From contig NC_067283.1 of assembly GCF_020740795.1 (NCBI RefSeq), forward strand, positions 59,179,966-59,243,965: a stretch of 64,000 nt of DNA. The letters run 5' to 3'. Shown here one piece after another: positions 34,406-45,945 of this stretch. The notes below the pieces were generated by a model, which did not search any database, was not told where the DNA came from, and saw only the letters and a list, made by a program, of their open reading frames with translations. The position numbers and the translations under genes are program-made. Origin of the DNA: Apus apus (taxonomy: Eukaryota; Chordata; Aves; Apodiformes; Apodidae). Within the stretch, counting starts at the first letter, position 1. Each line of letters begins with the position of its first letter.

Positions 34406-35069
34406 ACTGTAAGTGATGAAAATAAACTGTAGTATCTTTCAGATAATTTGCAATGTTTTAATTTTCAGATTAAAAACTATTCCTTCTCATCACAAAGCAT
34501 ACTGAAAGATACCCTTTGAACATACAAACGCATTACTATTTTGCTGTTCAGCTACCATAAATAATACCTTCGCAATAAGTGTGATACACAAGAATGTATT
34601 AAACAAGTGCATCCCTCCTGCAGTACTTGCTACTCCATCTCCTATTGCCTAGTCCAAAGATGTAACTGTGACAGCTTCTTCTTTTGAGACTGCAATAAAA
34701 AACTTGTACTGAAAGTTAAATTCCAAAGAAAATAATGTTACGCACACTAAGGACTCATGTCAACATAGATATTCAAGCTTGGTAACGTTCTTAATGAAGT
34801 GAGTAAAAATGGTGGCTCTGAGGACTGAAAGGTCTTCCTTCAGCAGAAAGCCACCAGACAGGTTCATCTTGTTTCTTTGGCAGTGAAACTGCCATGTAAC
34901 TTTTTGTCTGGTTTACTGGTCAGGGTGAACCAAAGACCAGAGAACAGAACTGCTGTCGGCTACTCCCCTCCAGCCTCCCACGGGAAGATATAGGGGGAAT
35001 AACAGAGACTGAAAGGTTGGAAGTTAAAACTAGAACAGGTTTAACTGGAACAGGGAAGGGACACTAACA
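34406..35069. other. Unassigned stretch beside an LTR
   Basis: Mostly unrecognised. 34920-35069 may be ERV leader sequence of the adjoining LTR, but no primer-binding site could be pinned down. Confidence 0.4.
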
Positions 35070-35514
35070 TGTGGGATGAGTGCCGGCGGCGAGGGAAGCA
35101 AGCAGTCCAAAATCAATGTGATTGATAAAGCAAGCTTCGATTTATTGAATACACAGTGTTACTTTTATACCCTTTTCCAAAACTACTTGTAGTGAATTCA
35201 TTGGATAGTAACTACTTGTAGTGATTTCATTGGATAATAACTACTTGTAGCGATTTCACTGGATGGTAACTACTTGCAGTGATTTTACTGGATAGTAACA
35301 TACACACTGAGTTCCAGGGTTCTTCCTTGTTTTCTATTATTCTACTTCTCTACCTTGTCCTTGAGTTAGTTTAAGCTAACAGAGAGATTGTTTATACTTG
35401 TGTTAGGCTAAAAAAAGAGATTGCTTGTACAGCTGCTATTTGTGTTAAACTCTCAAGGCCTCTCGAGGAGATAGCAAGGACCCATGGCCTTGCTGCTCAA
35501 GCCATTCTGCAACA
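35070..35514 (-). mobile_element. ERV LTR with tandem repeats in U3
   Basis: On the - strand the element runs TGTTGCAGAATGG (from 35514), U3 with four 29-bp repeats, TATA box GGGTATAAAAG at about 35172-35162, CAATAAATCGAAGC polyadenylation signal near 35147-35134, U5, and an end near CATCCCACA (35070). The core promoter spacing is that of a retroviral LTR. Outer ends are approximate and no convincing target duplication was found. Confidence 0.75.
35181..35296. repeat. Four tandem 29-bp repeats
   Basis: Units at 35181-35209, 35210-35238, 35239-35267 and 35268-35296 follow AACTACTTGTAGTGATTTCA + TTGGATAGT with one to four differences each. They lie directly upstream of the LTR TATA box on the - strand, where retroviral enhancer repeats sit. 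Each unit holds the short palindrome ACTACTTGTAGT. Confidence 0.93.
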
Positions 35515-36137
35515 ATGAGAAACAAATACATACAAATATATACAAAACCTGATCTCAATGATCAGTGTCTGAAGTGTCTGAAGGTCCCTTGCAGCAGGGC
35601 TGACTCTGCAAAGGGGTCCATGGCTCTTCCCAGCACCTGATGGTTTCAGATCCTTCAGAGATCTGATTAAAAATAGAAGCAGGGGCCTCTCTCCAAGACC
35701 TCCAAGTGCTGCAAAGCAGCAAGGAAGAAAGGAGCAGGAAGGCAGAGACTTCCTGTCCTCCTAGATTTATAGGGTGTGGCAGAAGATGGGAGGGAATCCT
35801 GACCCCTCCCTGTTCTGCCCCCGGATCCCTCAGGGTCCTAAACACCCTCTCTCTAGGTCCTCATATTGGTACCCTAAAGTTAGGCTGCCCCCCCCTCAAA
35901 CCAGAACATTCCACTCCTTATTCCATACCGTTTTTTGTCATATTCATTCACCAGGTTATGAACAATTTCTTGAGTCCAGGCTGCAAATCACGGCTTATTT
36001 TCACTTGTACTCCAGTTTTCCCTTACGTATTCCTAATGTAGAAAAAAATCCCTATAAATTTTTCACCCACCAGGCAAAAGATTTGCATAGATGTTTGTGT
36101 ATGGTGGTTCTTCCTCTTCATACATACACTTACTTGT
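35515..36137. other. Unassigned stretch, possibly ERV-derived
   Basis: No domain recognised. Composition (purine blocks, C-run at about 35890-35897) is unlike the AT-rich surroundings, and it directly adjoins the LTR. Confidence 0.35.
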
Positions 36138-37435
36138 AAATCATAGAATCATAGAATGGCTAGGGTTGGAAGGGACCTTAAAGATCATCTAGTTCCAATA
36201 CTCCTGCATGGGCAGGGACACTTTCTGCTAGACCATGTTTCTCAAAGCCCCATCCAACCTGCCCTTGAACGCTTGCAGGGAGGGGGCATCCATAACTTCT
36301 CTGTGCAACCTGTTCCCACTCTCACACTGAAGAATTTCTGCCTAATATCTAATCTAAATCTACCCTCTTTCAGCTTAAAACTGTTCACCCTCATCCTGTC
36401 ACTCCATGGCCTTGTAAAAAATTGCTCCCCAGCTTTCCTCTAGGCCCCCTTCAAGGTACTGGAAGGCCTCTGTAACATCTCTCCAGAGCCTTCTCCGCTC
36501 CAGGCTGAACAACCTCAACACTCTCAGCCTATCTTCAAGGAGAGGTGCTCCAGCCTCTGATCATCTTTGTGGCCCTCCTCTGAACTTGCCTTACTGAACT
36601 TCATGAAGTTGGCATGGGCTCGCCTCTCAAGCCTGTCAAGGTCCCTCTGGACATCATCCCTTCCTTCCAGTGTGTCAACCACACCACACAGCTTGGTGTC
36701 GTCAGCAAACTTGCTGGGGGTGCACTCAATTCCACTGCCCACGTTGCTGACAAACATGTTAAACAGCACCGATCCCAGTACACCCTTTGTCACTCACTGG
36801 TCTCCATTTGGACATCAAGCCATTGACCACAATTCTTGGAATGCAATTGTTCAGCCAATTCGCAATCCACCAAGTGGTCCATCCATCAAATCCATATCTC
36901 TCCAATTTAGAGACAAGGGTGTGGTGAAGGACAGCATTAAGTGCTTTGCACAAGTCCAGGTAGATGACATCAGTTGCTCTTCCCTTATCCACCAACACTG
37001 CAACCCTCTCATAGAAGGCCACCAACTTTGAGGGGCACTATTTGCCGTTGGTGAAGCCATGTTGGTTGTCACCACTCACCTCCTTATTTTCCATGTGCCT
37101 TAGCAGAGCCTTCAAGAGGATGCGCTCCATGAGTTTGCCCTGCACAGAAGTCAGACTGACTGGCTGGTAGTTCCCCAGGTCTTCCTTTTTTTCCCTCTTT
37201 GTGAATGGGGGTTGTGCTTTCAGTGGGAACTTCACCCAGACTGCCACAGCTTCTCAAATATGATGGACAGTGGCTTTGCAACTTCATCTACCAGTTTCCT
37301 CAGGACCTGTGGATGCATCTCATCAGCTCCCATGGTGTTGGGAGAGTTGGGCATTGATAACAACTTGCCTTGTGTCACAAAGCGACTCAGTTCTTTATGG
37401 AAGCAGATGAGTGGAGGGAGAGGAGGCAGGTTTTA
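36138..37435 (-). mobile_element. CR1 LINE fragment with RT remnants
   Basis: Begins TCATAGAATCATAGAATGGCTAGGGTTGGAAGGGACC, the reverse of the CR1 tail. - strand frames carry RT pieces: FADDTKLCGVVDTLEGRDDV (the active-site motif FADD is retained), GRATDVIYLDLCKALNAVLH and [18 protein letters not shown]. An internal deletion near 36585-36600 joins the ORF2 C-terminus to the pre-tail part. Frames are shifted, so it is inactive. Confidence 0.9.
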
Positions 37436-37599
37436 AATAAAATGGCAACTAGAAACAATTGCTGTTGAAATAAACCCCTTAAGAGAGTTCTTTGGATAAG
37501 AAACACCCAGGCACTTTCAGACTTGTACTTGTTCTCACTAGAACACAAGAATTAACTGGCACAAATTGCAACAACAGAATTTCTGACACTTTTCCTGAT

Positions 37600-37795
37600 A
37601 AGGAAAAAATTCTTCACCATGAGAGTGGTCAAGCATAAAAACAGGGTGCCCAGGGAGGTCATGGAATCTCTGTCCTTACAGATTTTAAGCATGCAACTGA
37701 GCAAGCTTGGAAACTAACTTTGACTGCAGCAGGAGGTTGGACCCCCAGAGGCCTCTTTCAGCCTAGCTTTTTTCCTAAGATTCTGTGATTTACCT
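37600..37795 (+). mobile_element. CR1 LINE 3' shard
   Basis: Degenerate match to the end of CR1 ORF2 and tail (AAAAATTCTTCACCATGAGAGTGGTCAAGCA.., GGAGGTTGGACCC.., AGATTCTGTGATT). Confidence 0.7.
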
Positions 37796-38689
37796 CTTAT
37801 AACCATGAGATCATCCTCCTGAAAGAACCTGATATTATAGCCTTCTGAAATAGCTTTCTATGAGAAATTACAAAAAATCTCTTGGAAATGCACGGAGAAA
37901 GTAGCTACGCTATCTTCAGTTATTTTTATTACATTGAGAAAGCAAGAACTCCAGTTACGAGTAGGACAGACTAAACGGATAAATCTGGTCTAAGCAATAA
38001 TTGTGCTGAGAACGTGTCTATTAACTGGTAAATGCTGTTGAGAAATATTTAATATTAAAAATTAAATTAAAGATTATATAAAGTAAGATTAGAGATTTCT
38101 CTTTAAATTTAAGCTGATTCTGTATGGTGCGCTTTTGGTAGGATGACTTCAATCAAGCACAGCTTTTCATACTCTACCTAGTTGAGTCCAGGGAAAGAGG
38201 ACTGGTTCCACTGGAATTTTATTTAAACCTTCATCTAGCCTGCTAGATTGTTTTCAGATATGGATGAGAATAACTCTAACACTACTAGAAATTGTCATTA
38301 TCATGGAAGACTTGAATTTTCCAGAAATACTTCTTTTTTTTTTTTTTCCCCCACTGAAGAATTGCTGAGCCAACTCAACTCTACAGATCGCTCTTTTAGG
38401 CTTGATCATGATGCATGATAGAAAAGTCTTATTCAGGAAAATTTTGGGTTGAAGAAGCATGCCTTGATTTAGCTTGAGTTGATACAGCAAGCCTTTCACA
38501 AGAGAGTTCTGTTCCCCAGGAGAATGGGAAGCAAATGTATCACATTTAACTATAATCCATCTACAATCAGACTGGGAAATTTACTGCTCTGTTTTGCAGG
38601 AAGACAGGATTTAAAATTATGAGCAAATGGAGCTTGTGGGTTGAGCTGAGTTTTGAAACATACATGTGCAGCTCAGCTGGAACCAAGAG
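37796..38689. other. Unassigned stretch
   Basis: No feature recognised. A poly-T run lies near 38333-38347. Confidence 0.5.
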
Positions 38690-39158
38690 AACAAGTCATA
38701 CAATTAGCAGCTGAGGGAACTAGGGATGTTTAGTTTGGAGAAGAGGAGGCTGAGGGGACACATCATTGCCCTCTACAGCTACCTGGAAGGAGATTGTAGA
38801 GAGGCGGGCGATGGCCTCTTCTCCCAAGTGAATAGTGACAGAACCAGAGGAAATGGTCTGAAGTTGCAGCAGGGGAGGTTTAAATTGGATATTAGGAGGA
38901 ATTTCTTTACTGAAAGAGTGATCAGGCACTGAAACAGCCTGCCCAGGGAGGTGGTTGAGTCACCATCCTTGGATGTATTCAAGAAATGTGTAGATGAGAA
39001 ACTTCAGGGCATGCTCTAGTGGCTGAGATTGTAGGCTGGGTGTTTGTGGGGTTTTCTGGGTGTTTGGGTTTTGGTTTTTTGTTTGGTTGGTTTTTTATAG
39101 TTGAACTCCGTGATCTCAGAGGTCCTTTCCAACCATGAATATTCTGTGATCCTGCCAC
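38690..39158 (+). mobile_element. CR1 LINE 3' end spanning the outer palindrome edge
   Basis: 5'-truncated CR1 with the ORF2 C-terminal stretch ([20 protein letters not shown].., [20 protein letters not shown]) and a G/T-rich expansion before GTTGAACTCCGTGATCTCAGAGGTCC. The mirror copy enters from the window's right edge (from 63922). The palindrome therefore extends at least into this CR1. Confidence 0.9.
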
Positions 39159-39165
39159 AACTTTG

Positions 39166-39330
39166 ATGCCAAAGGCAGACGAAAAGCCAAGAGAACGCCC
39201 TACTCGCTTTCGTGTGCATCAGCCTGTGCTACTTAAAATGCCTCAAATTGGAACTGAAGCAACGGTACTAGCAGCTCCAAAACACCTTTATGCTTGGGAA
39301 GCAAAAGAAACTCCACTGAATCAGTACTAG
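39166..39330 (+). pseudogene. Short ORF beside ERV env remnant, origin uncertain
   Basis: A 54-codon frame (ATG to TAG) with coding-like composition (starts MPKADEKPRE, ends KETPLNQY) lies directly after the CR1 tail and upstream of the env TM remnant. It may be an end of retroviral integrase or the start of env, but no motif proves this. It is mirrored at 63749-63913. Confidence 0.35.
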
Positions 39331-39624
39331 ATGAGTAGTAACTGCTTTTTAATCTAAGACCAGCCGGTTGCATGACAACTGAGCATCTCTCTTCGTTTTA
39401 TGTGCTCACAGATATTCCAGAAGCCTGAAAATTGCACCTGAGATCAAGGACTCACCTGTGCTGATCTTGAGTGCCTCTAGGAATATTGATTTTCTTGTGT
39501 TTCGTTTTCTTCTTTTTTATACATTCGACAAAATTTTAGTTAGTAGCATAACTTGTGTGTGTTTTGCTGGATAAGAATGTTTTACAGTAATAATGAATAA
39601 TCAATTGCATATAGAAAATTCAAC

Positions 39625-40207
39625 ATGGCAAGAGTAGAATCTCTAGCTAATTGGGCACAAACAGCTATTGAAGCTACAAACCTTCAGCTGCAGTCAACTT
39701 CACAGGGGACTCTGCAAAACCAATCTGCTTTGGGCGTTGTATCGCTGAAGGAGAACTATATTTATGGGTGGCTGAACGTTACATACCCTCATGAAACCTG
39801 CTGTGTGTCAATTCCAAATGTGTCTTCTTACCCTACAAGAAGCCATGGATGGAATGCCAAGAATTGCTGATGAGACCTGAGAACTTTGCGAGAAGTTGAA
39901 GCCCAGACACATTGGATGGATTTCAAAGATCTTTGATTCATTTGGACTAAATACTAGTGGATGGCTTCAGAATCTAATCCAGTATGCATTAATGTTTGCT
40001 GTTATGTTTGTTGTTGTTATTATTGGGTTGTCATGTGTGAAATCTATGATAACTAGAGCCCTAGCCATGCAGCTTAAAATGCTTCAGGTTTGTGATACTG
40101 AAGGCATCCCTTTAATGCCATCCCCCATCGATGAAAGGAAGGAGGAGGAAGATGGACCCCTCGACCCGCCTAAACCCAAAGTATATGATGTTCTTGATGA
40201 GTTGTGA
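39625..40207 (+). pseudogene. env: ERV envelope transmembrane-subunit remnant (left arm)
   Basis: Two offset frames form the 3' end of a retroviral env. The first (39625-39870, 81 codons) contains an LQNQSAL heptad-type segment followed by an ETCC cysteine pair, placed like the TM ectodomain. The second (39896-40207) contains a hydrophobic membrane span (LMFAVMFVVVIIGLSCV) and a charged cytoplasmic tail ending in a stop 21 bp before the LTR. A stop and a frameshift separate them and the surface subunit is missing, so no envelope protein can be made from this copy. The ERV genus is uncertain. Confidence 0.8.
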
Positions 40208-40228
40208 CTGAGGTGACGGGGTCGATAT

Positions 40229-40859
40229 TGTAGGACAACAGGACAATTGTTAAATTTAACAAAACAAATGCTGTCCTGCCAGTCTGCATAATCCCTCAGC
40301 CTTCCCCAACCCCCAAGAGGGACTGTCTTGCAAAAGGCAGCAGGCTAAATCACTGTGATAAGGAGTTGGGGGCAGAAGGAATAGACCATTGTGTCAGCCA
40401 ACGTATTGGCCAAGATAAAACTCTGGCACCAGGCATGGGCAACACCTTGGCTGCAAACTTGATGACTGGCAATTAGCATGACTTCTAGAGCAGGATGAAG
40501 ATTCTATAGCCTGGGGTGGTAGCAATAAGCCAAAACAATGGAAATTATGACACCTGAGAAATTTGTATCAAGAGCGACACTGGTCCTTTTCCCCTGCCCT
40601 CTCTTAATTGTGTAATATCAGCCTGCAAAGGTACCAGTCAGAAAACTAGGTGGGACCTACTCCCATCTCGTCAGTTAGTATAAATTAGTCTTAGAATCCT
40701 CTCTTTCTCTGGAGGAAGAGATCAACAGCTATCTGGAAAGGCCAATGGGCCCAAATCCTCCCTTCTCCTCCAAAAGGGGATGCCTTTTGGTAAGACTTGC
40801 ACCTCTGACTCTGTTAGATGTTCTTATTTTGTCTTTACTATCTTCACCTAAAATCTACA
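40229..40859 (+). mobile_element. 3' LTR of the env-bearing ERV (left arm)
   Basis: Starts TGTAGGACAACAGG and ends ATCTACA, with 5-bp terminal inverted repeats TGTAG/CTACA, 631 bp. A TATA-like GTATAAATTAG lies near 40678. It immediately follows the env remnant, which supports the 3' LTR assignment. No 5' LTR was found in the arm. Confidence 0.7.
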
Positions 40860-40939
40860 CAGCTAGTGAATTTGCCAACGGCCAAGCTGTCTCAGTTCTC
40901 TCTGGGACTCTGAGACGGGGAAAGGTTGCCTTTTTATGT

Positions 40940-41190
40940 GACACACCCTTGGGAGTTAGTCCTAAAGGGCAAAGGAGTCCAGAAAGGCTGTAAATTCTTC
41001 AAGAAGGGAATCTTAAAGATGTGGCAGCAGGTCTTCCCCATGTGCTGAGAAACAAGCCAGTGGGAAATAAAACCATCCTGGCTGAACAGAGATCTTTGGC
41101 TGAAACTCAGGGGAAAAGAGAGTTTATGGCCTTTGGAAGAAAGGGCAGGCAACTCAGAAGGACTACACAATTTGCAAAGCCCAAAGCAGC
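40940..41190 (+). mobile_element. CR1 ORF2 linker shard (left arm)
   Basis: Resembles the stretch between CR1 endonuclease and RT (GGGCAAAGGAGTCCAGAAAGGCTG.., TGGCTGAACAGAGATCTTTGGCTGAAACTCAGGG, TTTATGGCCTTTGGAAGAAAGGGCAGGCAACTCAG). The same module occurs in the 43065-45500 copy on the opposite strand. Mirrored at about 61889-62139. Confidence 0.75.
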
Positions 41191-43064
41191 TGGGTCTCCA
41201 GTGATACCTGAAGTAGACCGACAAGACTGAGTGATCTATCATTAGATACTACTGGGTGGAAAAAGGTCAGACACCAATCAACTTTTGTTGTGTTTGTAGT
41301 ATTCCCATTCCTGCCTCCACTTTATAAAAGGGTAAGAGCAGTCAACCCAGTCAGTGCTAAAGCCTGACTACAGAAGTACCAACACTGAGAGGAAAAAAGA
41401 AAAAGAGCTTCCCTTCAAGCATTGTATTAGTAACAACTCTAGCTTACTTACAGTTCTATCATACCCATAACATTGTACTGCTGGCTTCCTGTCAGAATGA
41501 TCCTAGCAACTGTTTAGTAGAAAACTGCAATCCACCACACTACTCACAAAAAAAAAAAAAAAAAAGAAAAAAAAAAAGTTGCTGAATATCTGGCAGAACT
41601 ATATATTGCAAATGAGATAAATCTGTGTTACCATAGTATTTTTTTCCACATCTGCTGCAGTTTTTACAATTTGTGCAGTTTTTTTAGGGCAATAACTGTT
41701 TGAGTGCATAACAGTGCAAAGCTATCTAGCTGTCTTAAGTTACTCTAGATGATGTTTAATTTTTAAAGGCGATTCACAGCAAATACTTCAAGAAAACATG
41801 ACTCAAGCTTATCAAGGTACTGCTAACTACATCTTAGTAGAAGTGGTTTTTAAGAAAAATGAAAAAACCCTCCCGGGTTTTTATTAGAAAATAAAATGTT
41901 TCTCTGGTGACTCTGTAAACCTTTACAAGAAAGTATGGCTATATTTTGCCATTAATGGAAATCATAAACATATCTAGTTTATTAAAAAAAAACACCACAA
42001 AACACAAAGATGAGAAGCAAAAGAACAACTTAATACAAATACGTTGCAATCATTCTCCATTTTTATTCTTCTGAAGTACACAGATGCATTACAAGTACTG
42101 ACAATAAGATCCAAATCCCTAAACACCTCTGTAGGGTTTCAGGTAACAGCACAACTCCATAGTGTTCTGTTAATTTAGGCTGCTAGAAAATTAGGTCTGC
42201 AGCACTATAATTTGGTACGAATACCAACAAGCACTTCTGTGTTCATCACAGCCACAGTGTTATAACTTTACCAATCCAGTTCATTCTGAAATCAAGTTGC
42301 AAGAACATCCTGAATTACTGAAGAACATCGTAAGTCACTGTAAGCCAGTTTGTTTAATAGTAAACTTCAACAGTGTTCTAGTCCCTGTACACCAGAATGG
42401 GCTAGAAGAGTGTTTGTTTGGAAGTCTTTCCTAGCATTTCTGGCAACAAAGTAACATGTAAGACCAGAATGCTAGAGGTAGCCACTGAGATAACATAGGA
42501 GGTAGAGTTATTGCTCAAGTCAGTTAACAATTCAAAGGCCAGTACATACATTTGCATTTTAATATTGCCCAAGTCCAAAGGCAAGGGAAACACCTTAAAA
42601 CACAGGGCCTAGAGGTGCAAATGATTTGAAAGAGAAGCTACACATTACTGGTTAAGAAAGCCTGTGCACACTAGTTAGACTGTTGATTTATTAATTGTCA
42701 TGATCCAGAGGTCATGTTTTGAAAGAAGCAATGAAATGTTAATCCTCAAAAAAATATGCACAAATATAATTAAACCAGAACAATGTTTCCAAGCTTTCTG
42801 TATGTCTTGTGTCAGAAGCAGGTTAACCCGTATTATGTTAATTAAATAGGACAGGTTTCATGCCATGATTCTTCTGGTCACTCAATTAGAATGTAAGAAA
42901 ACCAAACCCTTGGAACTCTGGCTCCAGAGGTGGCAGAAAAGTAACACCAAAGTGGAAGAAAACAACAAAATGAAACTTCCAAAAATGTGAAAAGCTTCAG
43001 ATTGTTCTCAAAGCACGAAAGAACAACCTTTGTTAGTTCTAAATTTGGTATATAATGATATTAA
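41191..43064. other. Unassigned stretch inside the left arm
   Basis: Contains the interrupted A-tract at 41548-41577 that carries the only inter-arm length difference noticed. No exon or repeat family recognised. Confidence 0.5.
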
Positions 43065-45500
43065 AATCACAGAATCACAGAATCATCATGGTTGCAAAAG
43101 ACCTCCGAGATCACCGAGTCCAACCTTCAACACAAAAAAACCCAAACCAAAACAAACACAAACAACCACACACACTCCACCAAAAAACACCCACAAAAAA
43201 GCCTACAACCTCAGCCACTAGAGCAGGCCCTAAAGTGCCACATCTACACGTTTCTTGCATACCTCCAAGGACGATGACTCAACCACTTCCCTGGGCAGGC
43301 TCTTCCAGTGCCTGACCACTCTTTCAGTATAGAAATTCTTACCAATATCCAATCTAAACCTCCCCTGCCACAACTTTAGGCCATTTCTTCTGGTCCTATC
43401 ATTATTTACTTGGGAGAAGAGGCCAACACCCACCTCCCTATAACCTCTTTTCAGGTAGCTGTAGAGGGAGATGAGGTCTCCCCTCAGCCTCTTTTTCTCC
43501 AGACTAAACAACCCCAGTTCCCTTAGCCTCTCCTCATATGGCTTGTTCTCTACACCCTTCACCAGCTTGGTTGCTCATCTCTGCACACAGTCCAGCACTT
43601 CAGTGTCCTTCTTATAGTGGGGGTACCAGAACTGAACACAGTACTCAAGGTGTGGCCTCACCAATGCTGAGTACAGGGGCACAATCACTTCCCTACTCCT
43701 GCTGGCCACACTATTCCTGATGCAGGCCAGGATGCTATTGGCCTTCTTGCCCACCTGGACACACTGCTGGCTCATGTTAAGCCAGCTGTCAACCAGCACC
43801 CCCAGGTCCTTTTCTGCTGGTCAGCTTTCCAGCCACCCTTCCTCTAGCCTGTAGAATGGCATGGGGCTGTTGTGACCCGGCACTTGACTTAGTTGAACCT
43901 CATACAATTGGCTTCAGCTCATTGATCCAGCCCATCCAGGTCCCTCTGCAGAGCCTTCCTACCTTCAAGCAGATCAACACTCCCACGCGATTCGGTGTTG
44001 TCTACAAACTTACTGAGGGTGCACTCGATCCCCTCATCCAGATCATTGTTAAAGATGTTGAACAAGACCGGCCACAAAACTGAGCCCTCAGGGACACCAC
44101 TTGTGACCGACCACCAACTAGATATGACTCTGTTTACCACAACTCTCTGGGCACGGCCATCCAGCCAGTTTTTTTACCCAGTGAAGAGTAACACTTGTCT
44201 ATGCCATGATTCACCAGCTTCTCCAGGAGAATGCTGTGGGAGACAGTGTCAAAGGCTTTAATAAAGTCCAGGTGTCCGCAGCCTTCTCCTCATCCAAAAG
44301 GCGGGTCATGTGGTGGCAGAAAGAGATCAAGTTGGTCAAGCAAGACCTCCCTTTCATAAACCCATGCTGGCAGTCCCTGATCCCCTGACTGTCCTGCACT
44401 TGCCATGTGAGATCACTCAAGATGAGCCTCTCCATGATCCTTCCCTGGTATCGAGGTCAGACTGACAGGCCTGTAGTTCCCTGGATCCTTCTTCTGGCCC
44501 TTCCTGTAGGTGGGCATCACATTAGCCAGCCTGCAGTCATATGGGACCTGCCCCATCGACTAGGATTGTTGATAAATTTTGGAAAGAGGTTTGGTGGGCT
44601 CTCCTGACAGCTCCATCAGTACTCTAGAGGGGAATCCATCTTGTGCATGTCTAAGTACAGAAGCAGATCGTTAACACTTCCTCCTGGATAAAAGGGGGGC
44701 TGTTCTGCTCTCCACCCTTATCTTCCAGCTCAGAAGGCTGAACACCCTTGGGGTAGCTGGTCTGACTAGTAAAGACAGAGGTGAAGAAGGCACTAAGTAT
44801 CTCAGCGTTTTCTTCCTTCTTGGTTGCAATTTTCACCCCCACATCCAGTAAATTGTGAAGATTCTCCCTGCCTCCTTCTTTATCGGGGATGTATTTGTGA
44901 AACCTTTTTTTGTTGTCCCTTATGTCAGTGGCCAAGTTGAGCTATAGTTGGGTTTTTGCAGTTCTAATTTTCTATATATATGACTTAAAAAAGATCTCTG
45001 TACTCTTCTTGAGTTGCCTGTCTTGTCTTCCAAAGGTGGTGAACCCTCGTTTTTTTCCTTAGTCTCAGCAAAAGTCCCTGTTTAGCCAGGCAGGCTGTCT
45101 TCCCTGCCAGTTCATTTTTATGACACATGCAGAGACAGCCTGCTTCTGGGCATTTAAGATTTCCTTCTTGAAGAAGGTCCAGACTTTCTGGACCCCTTTT
45201 GCCCTCTGGGACTGTCTCCCAAAGGACTTTTCAACAGGATATCCACCTTATTCACCTCTCCCTTCATCCTTACTCATAAACACTCAACTTTATCATCAGT
45301 CTATACATCCAAGCTCTATACATCCAAGAAAGTCCCTAACATGTAGAGCCACTCCACCACCTCTCCTTCCTTTCCTATCCCTTCTGAAGAGATTATATCC
45401 ATGTATTGCGATCCTGGGTTCTTTCTTCAGCAGCATTTTCCTCATTCATGATAGGAGCTAAAGAATCTTCATTGGGGTTGCTGGACCTGCCCAGCACCGT
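43065..45500 (-). mobile_element. CR1 LINE, longest copy in the window (left arm)
   Basis: It opens with AATCACAGAATCACAGAATCATCATGG (reverse CR1 tail). Read on the - strand it covers part of the endonuclease (GRRGGG-type segment near 45360), a gap, then linker, RT and C-terminal regions. Frames carry [40 protein letters not shown], and a degraded active site (KFVDN where CR1 has FADD). Stops and frameshifts are frequent. The mirror copy is 57580-60015 on the + strand. Confidence 0.92.
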
Positions 45501-45576
45501 GTCAACAGATGCTTCTGCCAGCCCCACATCCCATTCTTCTGCTGAGTTTTCAATCTCTTGTGTATTCACAAGTCTT

Positions 45577-45945
45577 TTCTGGTTTCACAGGAACAGAATC
45601 ACAGGCCAGCCATTAGTAGCCTTGGGTCAGCTGGGAGCTTACGTAAGGGCAGCTGACTAAAATTGACTAGTGTGTATATCCCAACACACTTTTGTGATGC
45701 TCATAAAAGGGGGAAGTCTGCTGGGAGTGGTGAGTTCCATTTTCTGGGGCTTCTCTCTTTTGGCTTGTTGCCCTTTCTAAGGGGATAGGCTGAGTATAAG
45801 CTTGTATACTTTAAGGTGCTGTTGACATTAAGTTTTGTTATTTCATTAAATCTGTTCTCATTTTCACCAATGGGGCTCCTTTCTTGTTCCAGTTTCCCCT
45901 TCTTGTCTGGGGAGCGGCCATCAGATACTTGGAATTCCTGCCCCA
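45577..45945 (+). mobile_element. ERVL-type LTR (left arm)
   Basis: Starts CTGGTTTCACAGGAACAGAATC and ends near the TGTCTGGGGAGCGGCC segment. The same family occurs in the spacer at 50945-51402 (reverse) and as the mirror copy at 57135-57503. The internal CATTAAATCTGTTCTCATTT resembles an LTR polyadenylation region. Confidence 0.65.

Noticed and set aside
35181..35296. Tandem 29-bp repeats considered as a CRISPR array
   Set aside because: The units are directly adjacent with no spacers, in an avian LTR. CRISPR does not occur in vertebrate nuclear DNA.
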